Origin: Sweltsa coloradensis
Taxonomy: Eukaryota; Arthropoda; Insecta; Plecoptera; Chloroperlidae
Direction: 5' to 3'
Assembly: GCA_024449915.1 (NCBI GenBank)
Contig: JAMZAV010000630.1
Span: 186,001-250,000 of the forward strand
DNA length: 64,000 nt
The stretch's first letter is position 1; every line of letters begins with the position of its first letter. This document shows, piece after piece, positions 44,701 to 55,200 of this stretch. The notes below the pieces were generated by a model. That model saw only the letters and a list, made by a program, of their open reading frames with translations. It ran no database searches and was not told the origin of the DNA. A program made the position numbers and the translations under genes.

Positions 44701-47700
44701 GGGGGCTTACACAAACAAGGAAAATGGAACATACTGAAAAAAGGTAACAACGGCAATGTTTCGATTGAAGTCTGGGCATGACCTGCTGGTAAAACATATC
44801 TATAGATTTGGAATTTTTTATTCGGATGTATGCAGATTATGTAACGACAAAGACAGGATAGACGGCACCTGCTTTTATGTGCTAGATTAAAGGAAGTGAT
44901 TGACAAAATGCCAGAGGGCATGGACAGTAACGAAAGGGAGGCATGTCTACTGGGCGGCTAGACGCTTGATGACATAATGTTATTGCGGTCACAGTAAAAC
45001 AACAAGTTTGTACCCTAACTAAATATTAATACAAATAATGTAAATCCTGACACGTCGGTGGGAAAGAGGTAGTGAAATATGAGGTAAACTGGTAAAGGCA
45101 TTTTTACCAAGTTTCTAGAGGTGAGCTTTGTTGTTGTAGTCCGCCCATGTTACAATGTTATTGTGATCATAGGCTATAGCCCTGAAATATTTGTAACCAA
45201 AGGTATAGTGAATAATTGATTGGTCTTCATTTGGTAATTCCAAATTCAGAAGTTAAACACCTCCCACTCACTTGGCACACTTTCTACATTAGCCCTAATT
45301 GTATTGATTTAATGTTACTCATGATTTGTGGAGCTTTTTAGATAGTGCACACTTAGGAGAGTCCACTGGCAGATCCCTAATGTGGGATGGGGGCTAGGTG
45401 TTTGCTGGGTCTCGTCTATGGCCCGCTTATCACTAGCCTAGGACACAACTGCCGGAGATGGCCACCTGTGTTTACAATCAACACTTGTACAACTCGTTCA
45501 TTGTTTATGGTTGAATATAAGTTCAAGGTTATGATAAGAGATAGAACCTGTTTGACTCACTCTGCGAGAAAACTACGTTTATTGTTCACACCCTACCTCA
45601 AATGAGTGTGGTCACTCAGTGTGAATGCTCCCATTATTCTATTTTAACAATAATTTTGCAATAGAACTTGATAAAAATGAGATCCCACGTATACAAAAAA
45701 CTAGTAAAAATACAGCCAAACCTTACACACTCAAAAGTAATGAGATCTAAACGAAGCATTTGCTCATTCCTAATTAATTCGTAAACGTAAATAGCCCCGT
45801 AACTACATCCTTGAAAAGCTTGGCAAAATAGAATTTGCAACTATTAATTTAAATGTAATAGTTCATGCAAATTCTATTTTGCCAAGCATTTTAAGGATGT
45901 AGTTATGGGGCACTGTACGCTTATGAATTAAGTATGAACAAATGTAGAAGAGTACATGAGCATGGCTCTTCTTTTAGATCTCATTACCTTTGAGTGTGTA
46001 AGGCTTGGCTGAATTTTTACAAGTTTTTTGTAGGCCTATACGTTCAGGCATACTTTCTGGGAGGGGTTAGTTCCCCCGGAACCTGACTTTAGCTAAAATC
46101 AGATCAACACATAAATCTGCTAAATTAGTGGTGACAACAATACAAACTCTTTTAACCGAGTTATAATTTTTGGTGATGTCGAAGATGCCACTATCAAACT
46201 AATTAGAAGGATGTGGGATTTATTCCATGTTGAATTTTATGTCAATATGCTCACTCTCTATCTTATACCACACTTACACCATTATGACCTCAACGACACA
46301 TTACACTTTTCAAAAATGGTACAATTATTTATTTTTCAATATTAATTTTAATTTGCTGTAATAACTAAAATACATAGTAATTCCAATTTACTGTGAGCTA
46401 TGTTTTACAAGCATGTCACTTTCCAAATGGAATTACTAGAGTTGCTTCTTCAACCTCTCAGTGGAACTGTCCATTGTAATAGACACTAACTTGTTTCTTT
46501 TTACGGGTATAGGAAAGGTAAATGAGACATTTGTTATAAAGGCCTTAGTGGCAAAACTATAGGCCTACAAAACAAATTGTATTTTTGTGTGTCAATGTGA
46601 TTAATGAAACCATCGGGGAACGTTTCTTAGAACAAATAGAAAATGAACATCTACAAAAAGATCTAAAAACGGCTTGTTGGTCTTGTGGTTAGGGTCTCTT
46701 CTTCCAATGCAGAAGGTCCAGGGTTCGATTCCCGCTATAGGCATAGGCAGAAGTTTTTAAACTTCTGATTTGAGCTTAAATCCATCAGTTCTTGGGTAAG
46801 GAATTAGTAAACGGTGACTTTGGAGCTGTCCTAGCAACGAGGCACATAGCCTAATAAATTCAGTTGTTTTGTATCGACCTTGTTGATTGTGGTGTTGATC
46901 CGCAGATGTTTGCACTGTCCATACCACTGATTGCTGTATTTCCTATTAAAAATATTGATCTATGGTTGGTTATTACTCGCTCATCGATTGCGTCGGCCGG
47001 CCTACAGGGTTGGCTTGGTCGCTTTGGTTTAATGCCCCCCACTGAAAATCAGTTATATGACTGAGTGGGTAGACTCTAAATATGAATTTATAAATTTATT
47101 TACTTATTTAGGCCTATTCAAAAGCAGCCACAGCCCACAGCCGTTGCTTGTCACTGCAGAGATAATTGGTTTTGTTGTATTTGCCTGGTGCATATGGGTC
47201 AACTTTTCCATACTAGATAGTAGGATATTTGGCTTAGCTGTATGATGACTGGCTGTGCTGGGAGCAAATACCCTGCAAATCCAAGCTCTGAGGGAGTGAG
47301 GCTTAGTGTCAAAGGAAACTGGGTAAAAGTGAAGGGTTACTCAGCAATGTTTTTAACAATTTTTTGTTGAAAAAACACTAACAAACCCTAAATGCCGTAA
47401 TTGCAAATGATTTTAAACAGTAAACAGGTGCACACTAGTGTTCACAAAATAAAACACAAACAACAGATACTAGTTAACTACATGTAACAAACAACCACAT
47501 CACCTCCACACTCGGATCTTCAAACGCAAATCCGTGCAACCAACTACCCGGATTCCAAATAAAATTTGCTGCACAACTAAATGGGGGGAGTTGCCCCCTA
47601 ACCCCCACCGGGGCCCTGCCCCTGGACCCCAACAACAAAACGCACCAAAGCACAACCAAAGCATTCCACTATCGCTGAGTGATTCTTTACAATTACCGGT

Positions 47701-48780
47701 ACCGATAATTGAGCTGGTTGACTGGATTAACTTCAAAGATTATAATTAGGCCTATATAAATAAGCATGATCAAATTCAATTTGTTTTGTAGGCATATTTC
47801 TTTGTATTTTCCAATGTATTTTTTTTTCTGTAGAAATTTTCCAAATTGAATCTTTCAGGAAAACCCACAACACTTGGCCTAGGTACCTATAACGATTAAT
47901 GACTTGGGGTAAATTTGTCTACAACAAGCTACAAAGCCTTTAGTTCTGTCATGAGTCGTGCACAGAAAATATCGGCTCGCGTCATACCTTGGTTAATGAT
48001 GAAGGGAGTTTGGGGGGGATTTTGCATCCAAGTGCTGATTAGAGGTAGGCCTAAACTTATTATCTTTGTACAAATTTGTGGACCCCTTCCCCATAAAAAA
48101 ACTCTTATTACAAACAAAAGTCAGTAGCCTACTCACATATTTTAAATATTATGGCACCACATATTGAATAATGGTTACTATTCGCCATTGGTGAATGGCC
48201 CTTGTGTATGTGCACGTAGGCTAGGCTAGGGGTGTATTTATTGTACTGCACTGTATGGAGTGATATCTATGTTGTAGACTATGTTGGGCCCAGGTGACTT
48301 TACTGTCAGGTAGGGCCTACAAGGGAATAATGCAGCGTGATAGGAGGTGAGGGGGCTAGACTAACTTTGTCATTTAGTTGCTTGCAACCCAACGTATGAA
48401 TAGAATGTATGGTAGGCCTATTACCGTAGCCCGTTTCATGGGATTAATAAATTGTACCGGTAGACCTTTGTACAATTTGGCTACATTCTTATATTCAGCT
48501 TGACAAAATGTAACACTCAAGTTATATTAAAAATTTGAAATCTTACCGATTTAAATTCTTCTGATGGATCCAAGTCCACTTTGATAATATCCAATTGCTT
48601 TTCAAGGAGCATACCACAAGCTGGACATTTTCTTTGAGTAACATTTCCGTCGCTGTCTCGCAGGAACTCTTTTTTACCATCCTCATCGCAAAATGCATGA
48701 GAACATCTTGTTACCCACGCAAACTGAGTTAAACGTTTTTGACACTTTTTAAAATTGCAGTACAAATTCAAGTCTGCCAT
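41521..48780 (-). CDS. CCNB1IP1: CCNB1IP1 (HEI10) RING-type E3 ligase
   Basis: Meiotic crossover regulator of the Zip3/HEI10 group and a RING E3 ligase named for cyclin B1 binding (family knowledge). Exons 48547-48780, 42429-42639, 41863-41954 and 41521-41778 splice in frame to 264 residues; human has 277. Residues 8-57 form the RING: CNFKKC, CSHAFC and CPAC with the expected Cys/His spacing. SEEFKS-MVLAGLRPDVAADIMSR then matches human SEEYKAMVLAGLRPEI. Residues about 95-180 are coiled coil (QQQLFHEASSKQVRNSLSEV, ELDAQIKLNEELKERL). The C-terminal tail is low-complexity, Asn/His/Gln-rich. It shares a 415-bp head-to-head interval with GORAB. A 5.9-kb intron holds a complete hAT-like element. 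Intact as read. Confidence 0.95.
41863..41954 (-). CDS. CCNB1IP1: CCNB1IP1 exon 3, coiled coil
   Basis: 92 nt between TTTCAG and CAG|GTAAAG, encoding ENQLELDAQIKLNEELKERL and NAKTRQAQKVQ, heptad-like Leu/Glu/Lys pattern. Confidence 0.88.
42429..42639 (-). CDS. CCNB1IP1: CCNB1IP1 exon 2
   Basis: Acceptor TTGTAG, then MVLAGLRPDVAADIMSRSLT and FWNYQIYQQQLFHEAS, start of the coiled coil. Donor AAAG|GTATCT, phase 1. Confidence 0.94.
42941..44288. mobile_element. Non-autonomous hAT-like element, 1.35 kb, TCCCGGA type
   Basis: A perfect 8-bp duplication CTTATAGT (42933-42940, 44289-44296) and inverted termini TAGGGTTGCCACC. The left subterminal zone repeats GTCCCGGAT, TTTCCGGGAC and TGTCCCGGAA. 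The right zone has CGCCTTCGGCGAAAATGCCT and CTGGGGCTTCGCCCCAG stems. Long C, A and G runs sit in the middle. No transposase frame. The left end resembles that of the hAT fragment at 17393 (TAGGGTTGCCAAG). It lies in CCNB1IP1 intron 1. Confidence 0.88.
44341..44600. other. GC-rich segment of unknown origin
   Basis: About 260 bp much richer in G+C than its neighbours, with words such as GGGACGTAAGGGATGACGCG and GTCGTGGTCGTCTCCGTCTG. Frames are open on both strands but match nothing I recognise. It abuts the LINE remnant that follows and may be part of the same LINE. Confidence 0.35.
44640..44965 (+). pseudogene. LINE C-terminal remnant
   Basis: The frame from 44756 gives MFRLKSGHDLLVKHIYRFGI, then FYSDVCRLCNDKDRIDGTC. 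This is the zinc-knuckle-like C-terminus of RNase-H-bearing LINE proteins (pattern RxGHxxLxxHxxRxxI...CRLC). The rest is absent or shifted. Confidence 0.55.
45688..46042. mobile_element. Foldback element, arms about 160 bp
   Basis: CGTATACAAAAAACTAGTAA on the left matches the inverse of TTACAAGTTTTTTGTAGGCC and TATACG on the right. The centre (45836-45880) brings GGCAAAATAGAATTTGCA next to its inverse. Arms differ by substitutions and small gaps, so it is older than the 1711 and 30119 hairpins. CCNB1IP1 intron 1. Confidence 0.65.
46673..47105 (+). repeat. tRNA-SINE family 1, full length
   Basis: Head GTTGGTCTTGTGGTTAGGG, B box GGTTCGATTCC, centre TAGTAAACGGTGACTTTGG, link GTTGATTGTGGTGTTGATCC, tail CCCCCACTGAAAATCAGTTA and CTCTAAATATGAATTTATAA then (TTTA)n. 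Same orientation and extent as 34074-34508. Confidence 0.9.
47106..48540. other. CCNB1IP1 intron sequence, no further gene
   Basis: Contains a GC stem near 47612 (GGGGCCCTGCCCC) and AGGCCTA words. No exon was found between the RING exon and the coiled-coil exon. Confidence 0.4.
48547..48780 (-). CDS. CCNB1IP1: CCNB1IP1 exon 1, RING finger
   Basis: MADLNLYCNFKKCQKRLTQF, AWVTRCSHAFCDEDG and RKCPACGMLLEKQLDIIKVD. Donor TCG|GTAAGA in phase 0. The variant RING with C-x4-C at its start is characteristic of this family. Confidence 0.95.
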
Positions 48781-49195
48781 ACTGTGAAATGTGGTAGGTA
48801 TGGCATAAGCCTAGCCTACCGTTTTTGAATGATTCCGTTCGTAGTTGTACTTGTAGCAAAGATTTTACTAATCTTTGGTTGTAGTGTACACAGTGAATGC
48901 TTGACGACTAAGAAATTATGTAAAACGTATCTTGATTTTTAAATTAGACCCCTATACTTTTTACTAGGCTCAAAGTCAGTTCGTGCATGACAAATTCGCG
49001 GTCTCGAGTTGTTTGTCGTTTGTTGTTGCACGCGACACGCCGCGCTCAATCCACAGCCTACTAGATCGTGGTATTTTCCCAGTGTATTTTCAACTTGCGA
49101 TATTTAGTAAGCTGTGCTTACAACGTCAACATCAGCAGATCAGCTGCAGTGTCAGAAAACGAGGATGTTGACAACAAACGGGTATTTTGCTAATA
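48781..49195. promoter_or_regulatory. Shared divergent promoter region, CCNB1IP1 / GORAB
   Basis: The 415 bp between the two start codons must hold both 5' ends unless further 5' exons exist. It is locally richer in CpG (GCACGCGACACGCCGCGCTC near 49030) than its surroundings and free of recognisable transposons, unlike nearly all other intergenic DNA here. No TATA box stands out. Confidence 0.55.
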
Positions 49196-49247
49196 ATGTC
49201 TGGAAAATTTGATGGATTTACAGAAGAGGATATAAGAAAACTTACCG
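49196..49247 (+). CDS. GORAB: GORAB exon 1
   Basis: ATG in AATAATGTC, encoding MSGKFDGFTEEDIRKLT. Donor ACCG|GTAGAG was chosen because it gives the same spacing to TKDP as in vertebrates. Confidence 0.85.
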
Positions 49248-52200
49248 GTAGAGGTATTTTAAGACCATATTATTGTAAATTTACTATAAGAAGGCCCTAG
49301 CTAGACCTTACAAGGTGCTAACATTTAAGGTTAAGGCATCTAGGTTAATGCCTCTAGGCCCGTGCTCTAGGCAGTTCTAAGAATCCTATAACAAATCGTC
49401 GTTGGAACTGCAAAACGTCCCATCAGTGTTTTCTGAAATTGTTCAGGAGACACAGAAAACGGTATTTATTAAAACCTCCTATCTACAAATGTTTGCAAAA
49501 ACATTACAAAATTTCAGACAGTGCAAAAACACCTGTCAGAATGCCAAGATAAACATAGATTTTGCTTTAAAATGTTGTTTATTGGCCACAACAACTAGGC
49601 TATGTAATTTTAGCTTTCTATAATTGCTATGAGGATATGATTAACAATCAGTAATTGTATAAAAACATACTGGCAAAACTCTGCCTACAGAAACAGCGTC
49701 CTTCATTCCTTACACTCATAGGAGGTTTTGCAGACACTTTTCAAGCCCACTCTGATAGGAGGTTTAGCAAACCACTATTTAAACACATTTCCATTGGTCA
49801 GACTCAGAATGGATCATGTGATCACACACAGATGCCTAGGAATAACATACTGCCAACAAGCTAAAAATACATGTTTCCAGAAAAAGTGCGGATAGGAGGA
49901 TTTGCAGTTCCAGCGACGAAATGAGCTGCTAGGCTAGCTTACCATAGTGATCAGATCTCTTTTGTGTCTTATGCCCTCCTAGGTTACTGATCGCCTAGGT
50001 TAGGAACTCCTTCGGTTGGGGGGTCCAAAAGCTTTTTAAGATGTTTTGTTTATTGGGGGTTGGGGGAGGGGGTGCAAAGCGCGTATGTTTTACAATATGT
50101 AGCCTAGGGCCTACTTGGTAAGTTGGTAGGCCTATTAGGAAAACGCTTAAGTCCCGCCGCATTAATGGATGAGCTTTTTTGTAGGCCTAAGTTTTTAGTT
50201 TCCGTGGGACCACTTTTCCTTTGCAAGTGCTTTTTGAATGCATTAAGTGATTGTTGTCAAGTTTCTATTGTTACTTGTTAGTTGTTATTATAAACCAAAA
50301 CACTCATATTAAAACCTTTATTTTATGGATTCTGGCTAACTTTTTCAACTTTTTCTTTCAAAAAGCAATACATCATCATTACCTTTATGTCCATGTAAAA
50401 TATGAACATTGTAGCCCCACCTGTTTGGTCAGAATTGGCCCAAATGTCACGAAAATATTGCACTAAAAATCGAAAAAAATCGTAAAAGTACTAAAAAGGT
50501 AGGGTTGCACAATGTCCAATTGACGGTCAATTGACTGGTCAATTGACCGGTCAAATGACTGGTCAAATACTTTTGGTCAATTGACCAGTCAATTGACTTA
50601 AAGATAACAATTTATAGGCTATTGCATTTAAAATTAAAATTATTTGAATTTTCATATTTGAATTTGAATGTTATGTAACAATAAAGTTTCTTCTTCTTTT
50701 CAATTAAAAATTTTAATTAGGTAACATTTTATTTAATTATCATTTATTATGTAATTATATTATGAATTATATAGACAAATAGAATAAATAGCTTCTGGTA
50801 AGCTGAAGCTGATCGGAGAAGGGACTGATGACAGCATCGACAGATGATGATGACGATGATGATATGCCACTTAATATGCATTTAACAACTTTTAAAATAA
50901 AAAAAAACTTTGTCACCCTTTAAAAAAATATATATAGGCTACTAATTATTTAATAAAATAAAATTTATGATTTTTTACATTTGACCGTCAATTGACCAGT
51001 CAATTGACCAAATTTGAATTTGACCGGTCAAATCCCATCCCTATAAAAAGGTGAACGTGAAGTGGCCCATTTTTGTAAATTTCAGCCTAATTTTTTATGT
51101 AGGCCTAATGACAAAGCATACAGACAAACATATTCGTTTTACCAAGGTGACTGTCAAATTGTATAGGCCTAAGTGAATGTTTACTACAGAAATTCTGGGA
51201 TTACCTAATATTTAATTCACTTCAGTTTTGCCCCCCCCCCTTCCCCCGGTTCCTACGCCACTGCCAAGACTTGCTGGATAGCTAAAGGTTATCTACACCT
51301 ACAGCCCGGCCAAGTCTAGGGCCAAACTTTTTATGTATCCTTTCGGTAGGCCCGCCTAACTGAAGCGATAAACTTAGTTTTTTTGAAGAGTTATGTCAAG
51401 ATAAACAAGAACTGGTAGCCCTTTGCTAGGGCCTAACTGTTTTGGAAATGTTAAGACACTGTACCAAGTTTAATCTTCCCATTAGGCCTACTGACGTACC
51501 TTAATCAGATGACAATCAGACAAATGGGCCGAACAACATGGTGCCCGTTGTGTGTTCGTTGGAGATGTTTTTTATGATTGGCTATTCAGTTAGTTAAAAA
51601 ATTGAAATATCTTATTTTTGAACACTGTTTGCTTGCAAGGTGTAATTACTAATTAGGCCTAATACTTAGCCTACTTTTGTCAGTTTCAAATTTCAATACT
51701 TTTTTGTACCGTACCGTAACTTAGATAATTTCAGGCACGAGGTTGTAATACCATAATAATTAGCCTAGGGTACCAGTATGTAGGCCTAAGGTTTCCAATG
51801 CTAGGCCCTATACCCTACCGGTACCTGCTTTATTTTGTAGACTACGTAGGCCTACATATGAAGTTGTAAGGCCCACTAGAAAACGAGGTCGTCAATATGG
51901 TGCCGTTCCCAAGCTTCACCAATACTTGGCTTGAAGATTTAGGCTCCTGTCAAAGATTATATAGCCCTACATAACTTTCTCGGTTTGGTTGATCGGGAAA
52001 CACTCCCGTGGGTGTAATTGTTTTTATTTACTACAATTCAGAAATTAAAAAATTCCGCCCCAACCGGGAATCGAACCACGGATCTCCCACATTCCAGGTG
52101 GACGTCTTAACCACTAGACCATCAGGACGGGTACATTTTAATCTCTGAATTGTCGTTGCATTATACATCTGAATGGATGGAACAGTACTGCAACGAATAT

Positions 52201-55200
52201 CTGCTGCCTTTGAACTGACCACCAAACATTAATTATAATGTCATTACCTTTACGCAGGTATGAGCCAGGGTTTATTTCTCGATTTGGTTGATCGGGAAAC
52301 ACTCCCGTGGGTGTAATTGTTTTTATTTACTACAATTCAGAAATTAAAAAAGTCCGCCCCAATCGGGAATCGAACCACGGATCTCCCACATTCCAGGTGG
52401 ACGTCTTAACCACTAGATCATCAGGACGGGTACATTTTAATCTCTGAATTGTAGTTGCATTATACATCTGAATGGATGGAACAGTACTGCAACGAATATC
52501 TGCTGCCTTTGAACTGACCACCAAACATTAATTATAATGTCATTACCTTTACGCAGGTATGAGCGAGGGTTTATTTCTCGATTTGGTTGATCGGGAAACA
52601 CTCCCGTGGGTGTAATTGTTTTTATTTACTACAATTCAGAAATTAAAAAAGTCCGCCCCAACCGGGAATCGAACCACGGATCTCCCACATTCCAGGTGGA
52701 CGTCTTAACCACTAGACCATCAGGACGGGTACATTTTAATCTCTGAATTGTAGTTGCATTATACATCTGAATGGATGGAACAGTACTGCAACAAATATCT
52801 GCTGCCTTTGAACTGACCACCAAACATTAATTATAATGTCATTACCTTTACGCAGGTATGAGCGAGGGTTTATTTCTCGATTTGGTTTATCGGGAAACAC
52901 TCCCGTGGGTGTAATTGTTTTTATTTACTACAATTCAGAAATTAAAAAAGACGCCATTCAGATGTATAATGCAACTACAATTCAGAGATTAAAATGTACC
53001 CGTCCTGATGGTCTAGTGGTTAAGACGTCCACCTGGAATGTGGGAGATCCGTGGTTCGATTCCCGGTTGGGGCGGACTTTTTTAATTTCTGAATTGTAGT
53101 AAATAAAAACAATTACACCCACGGGAGTGTTTCCCGATCAACCAAATCGAGAAATAAACCCTCGCTCATACCTGCGTAAAGGTAATGACATTATAATTAA
53201 TGTTTGGTGGTCAGTTCAAAGGCAGCAGATATTTGTTGCAGTACTGTTCCATCCATTCAGATGTATAATGCAACTACAATTCAGAGATTAAAATGTACCC
53301 GTCCTGATGGTCTAGTGGTTAAGACGTCCACCTGGAATGTGGGAGATCCGTGGTTCGATTCCCGGTTGGGGCGGACTTTTTTAATTTCTGAATTGTAGTA
53401 AATAAAACAATTACACCCACGGGAGTGTTTCCCGATCAACCAAATCGAGAAATAAACCCTCGCTCATACCTGCGTAAAGGTAATGACATTATAATTAATG
53501 TTTGGTGGTCAGTTCAAAGGCAGCAGATATTCGTTGCAGTACTGTTCCATCCATTCAGATGTATAATGCAACTACGATTCAGAGATTAAAATGTACCCGT
53601 CCTGATGGTCTAGTGGTTAAGACGTCCACCTGGAATGTGGGAGATCCGTGGTTCGATTCCCGGTTGGGGCGGACTTTTTTAATTTCTGAATTGTAGTAAA
53701 TAAAAACCTACATAACTTGTTATATCTACCTAATGTGGAGTGGACATATTGGGATGGTTCAAGGCCTACATATGTAGACCTAATGAGATGCAAGGCAGAT
53801 TATACCCTAGAGACCTATTTTATTTTATCAAACATTAAATAGGATAAAATTTAGGCCTAACATAATTGTTGCTGCAAGAACATTGTTCATTTAGACAACT
53901 TTTTAACGTAGCAAATCTGCATTAATTTTGTTCCTGTCAAAAATAAAATATGCAACTACATAGCTTTATATAGGCCTACCATGTTACATAGCCTTCATGT
54001 TGCAGTTACACGTTACGTCCATTATTAGTTACAGTTAGGCCTACTGGCTCATTAGCATATTAATTTTATTTTTATTAAATTTTTAAAATTCAAACTGGCA
54101 GTTTTTTTTAGGGCATCTTGGATTTTAAATTAAGGGGGACTATTCACTATTGCATCCATATTTTAAATCATTGCCTTTCAATTTTTGGGTTAATTTTCAG
54201 GGACTAAAGATCCACAAAAGACTGTTGCTGTAGGAGGTTTGCGTGTAGCAAAATTGCAACAAAACACAATTCGGCAACAAGTAAAGAAAAATGTTGGTCG
54301 AGACAGAATCTCACAGAGTGGACCGCAAACAAAAATGTTTAATGAGAAATCGAGCTCATCTAACAAGATGTTAACAAATGGGTCTTCTATACCGTGTGAG
54401 CCAAGAAGTAACACATCTGCTCAGGCTACAACAGAAAGTGATGAACACACTAACTCCGAATCAAGGCCGGATGACTTGCAACCAGACTTATCTTCTGAGA
54501 GCCCAAATCAAGTGTCTGTTTGTCTTCGCATTAGAGAAGGTAGAAGCTATGAAGTTATGGGTTCTGAGAAAATTTCTTTGGAAGATTTTCAAGCTCGACA
54601 AAAGCTCATGGAGGAACAGAACCGTCGTCGTAAAGAAGTTCTTTCCAAAGCTCTCTCCGATAGAAAAAAACAAACCCACGCTGAATCGCAACGTTTGCAA
54701 CAAATTCAAGATGAGCTACAAAAGCTAGATGTCCTCTTGAGCAATGATGTTTCTATTCTCAGGAACCAAATAGAAGTAGCCAGCCTGGAATTTAATGAAG
54801 CACAGAAACGTTACAGCAAGGCAGAAAAAGAGTTTTTAGATGCTAAAATTAAGATGTTTGGTAAACTTGAGCAAAAAGAGCTCTTGACTGAACACTTGTG
54901 CACTATTATTGAGCAGAATGAAATGCGTAAAGCAAGGAAACTCTCGGAACTAATGGAGAAATTGGAACTTGGAATTACCATTGATATGTGTGAAGATCAA
55001 ACTTCTAGTGCGTTACCATCTCTAGATACCAAACCTGGTGATGAAAGAAAATTACTAAATGATATACCAATACCAGAGCAAATGGATACCAGTACTCCTA
55101 GTTCAACCAGTCCCAAAATGCAAATTGAAGTAAATAAAACATCAGAGCACTTGAATGAAATAGAAAACATAGCCGAACTAGCATCTGAGCTACAATTGGG

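Larger units (their letters stand above)
52010..53706. repeat. Inverted array of tRNA-headed SINE units (3 minus, 3 plus)
   Basis: Three about 299-bp units run on the minus strand (52031, 52330 and 52629 are equivalent points). A fourth partial unit changes direction at about 52950 (ATTAAAAAAG|ACGCCATTCAG). Three units then follow on the plus strand (about 298-bp steps). Units differ at only a few positions. Each unit has a tRNA-like head, a block GTTTGGTGGTCAGTTCAAAG and the box TCGATTTGGTTGATCGGGAA. The two arms could pair over about 750 bp. It lies in the GORAB intron. Confidence 0.9.

Noticed and set aside
52031..53696. Repeated 64-codon frames in the SINE array
   Set aside because: They translate tRNA-like heads. 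Their repetition reflects the array, not a protein family.
52010..53706. CRISPR-like regular repeats
   Set aside because: Units are about 299 bp, occur in both orientations, contain Pol III boxes and lie in an animal intron.
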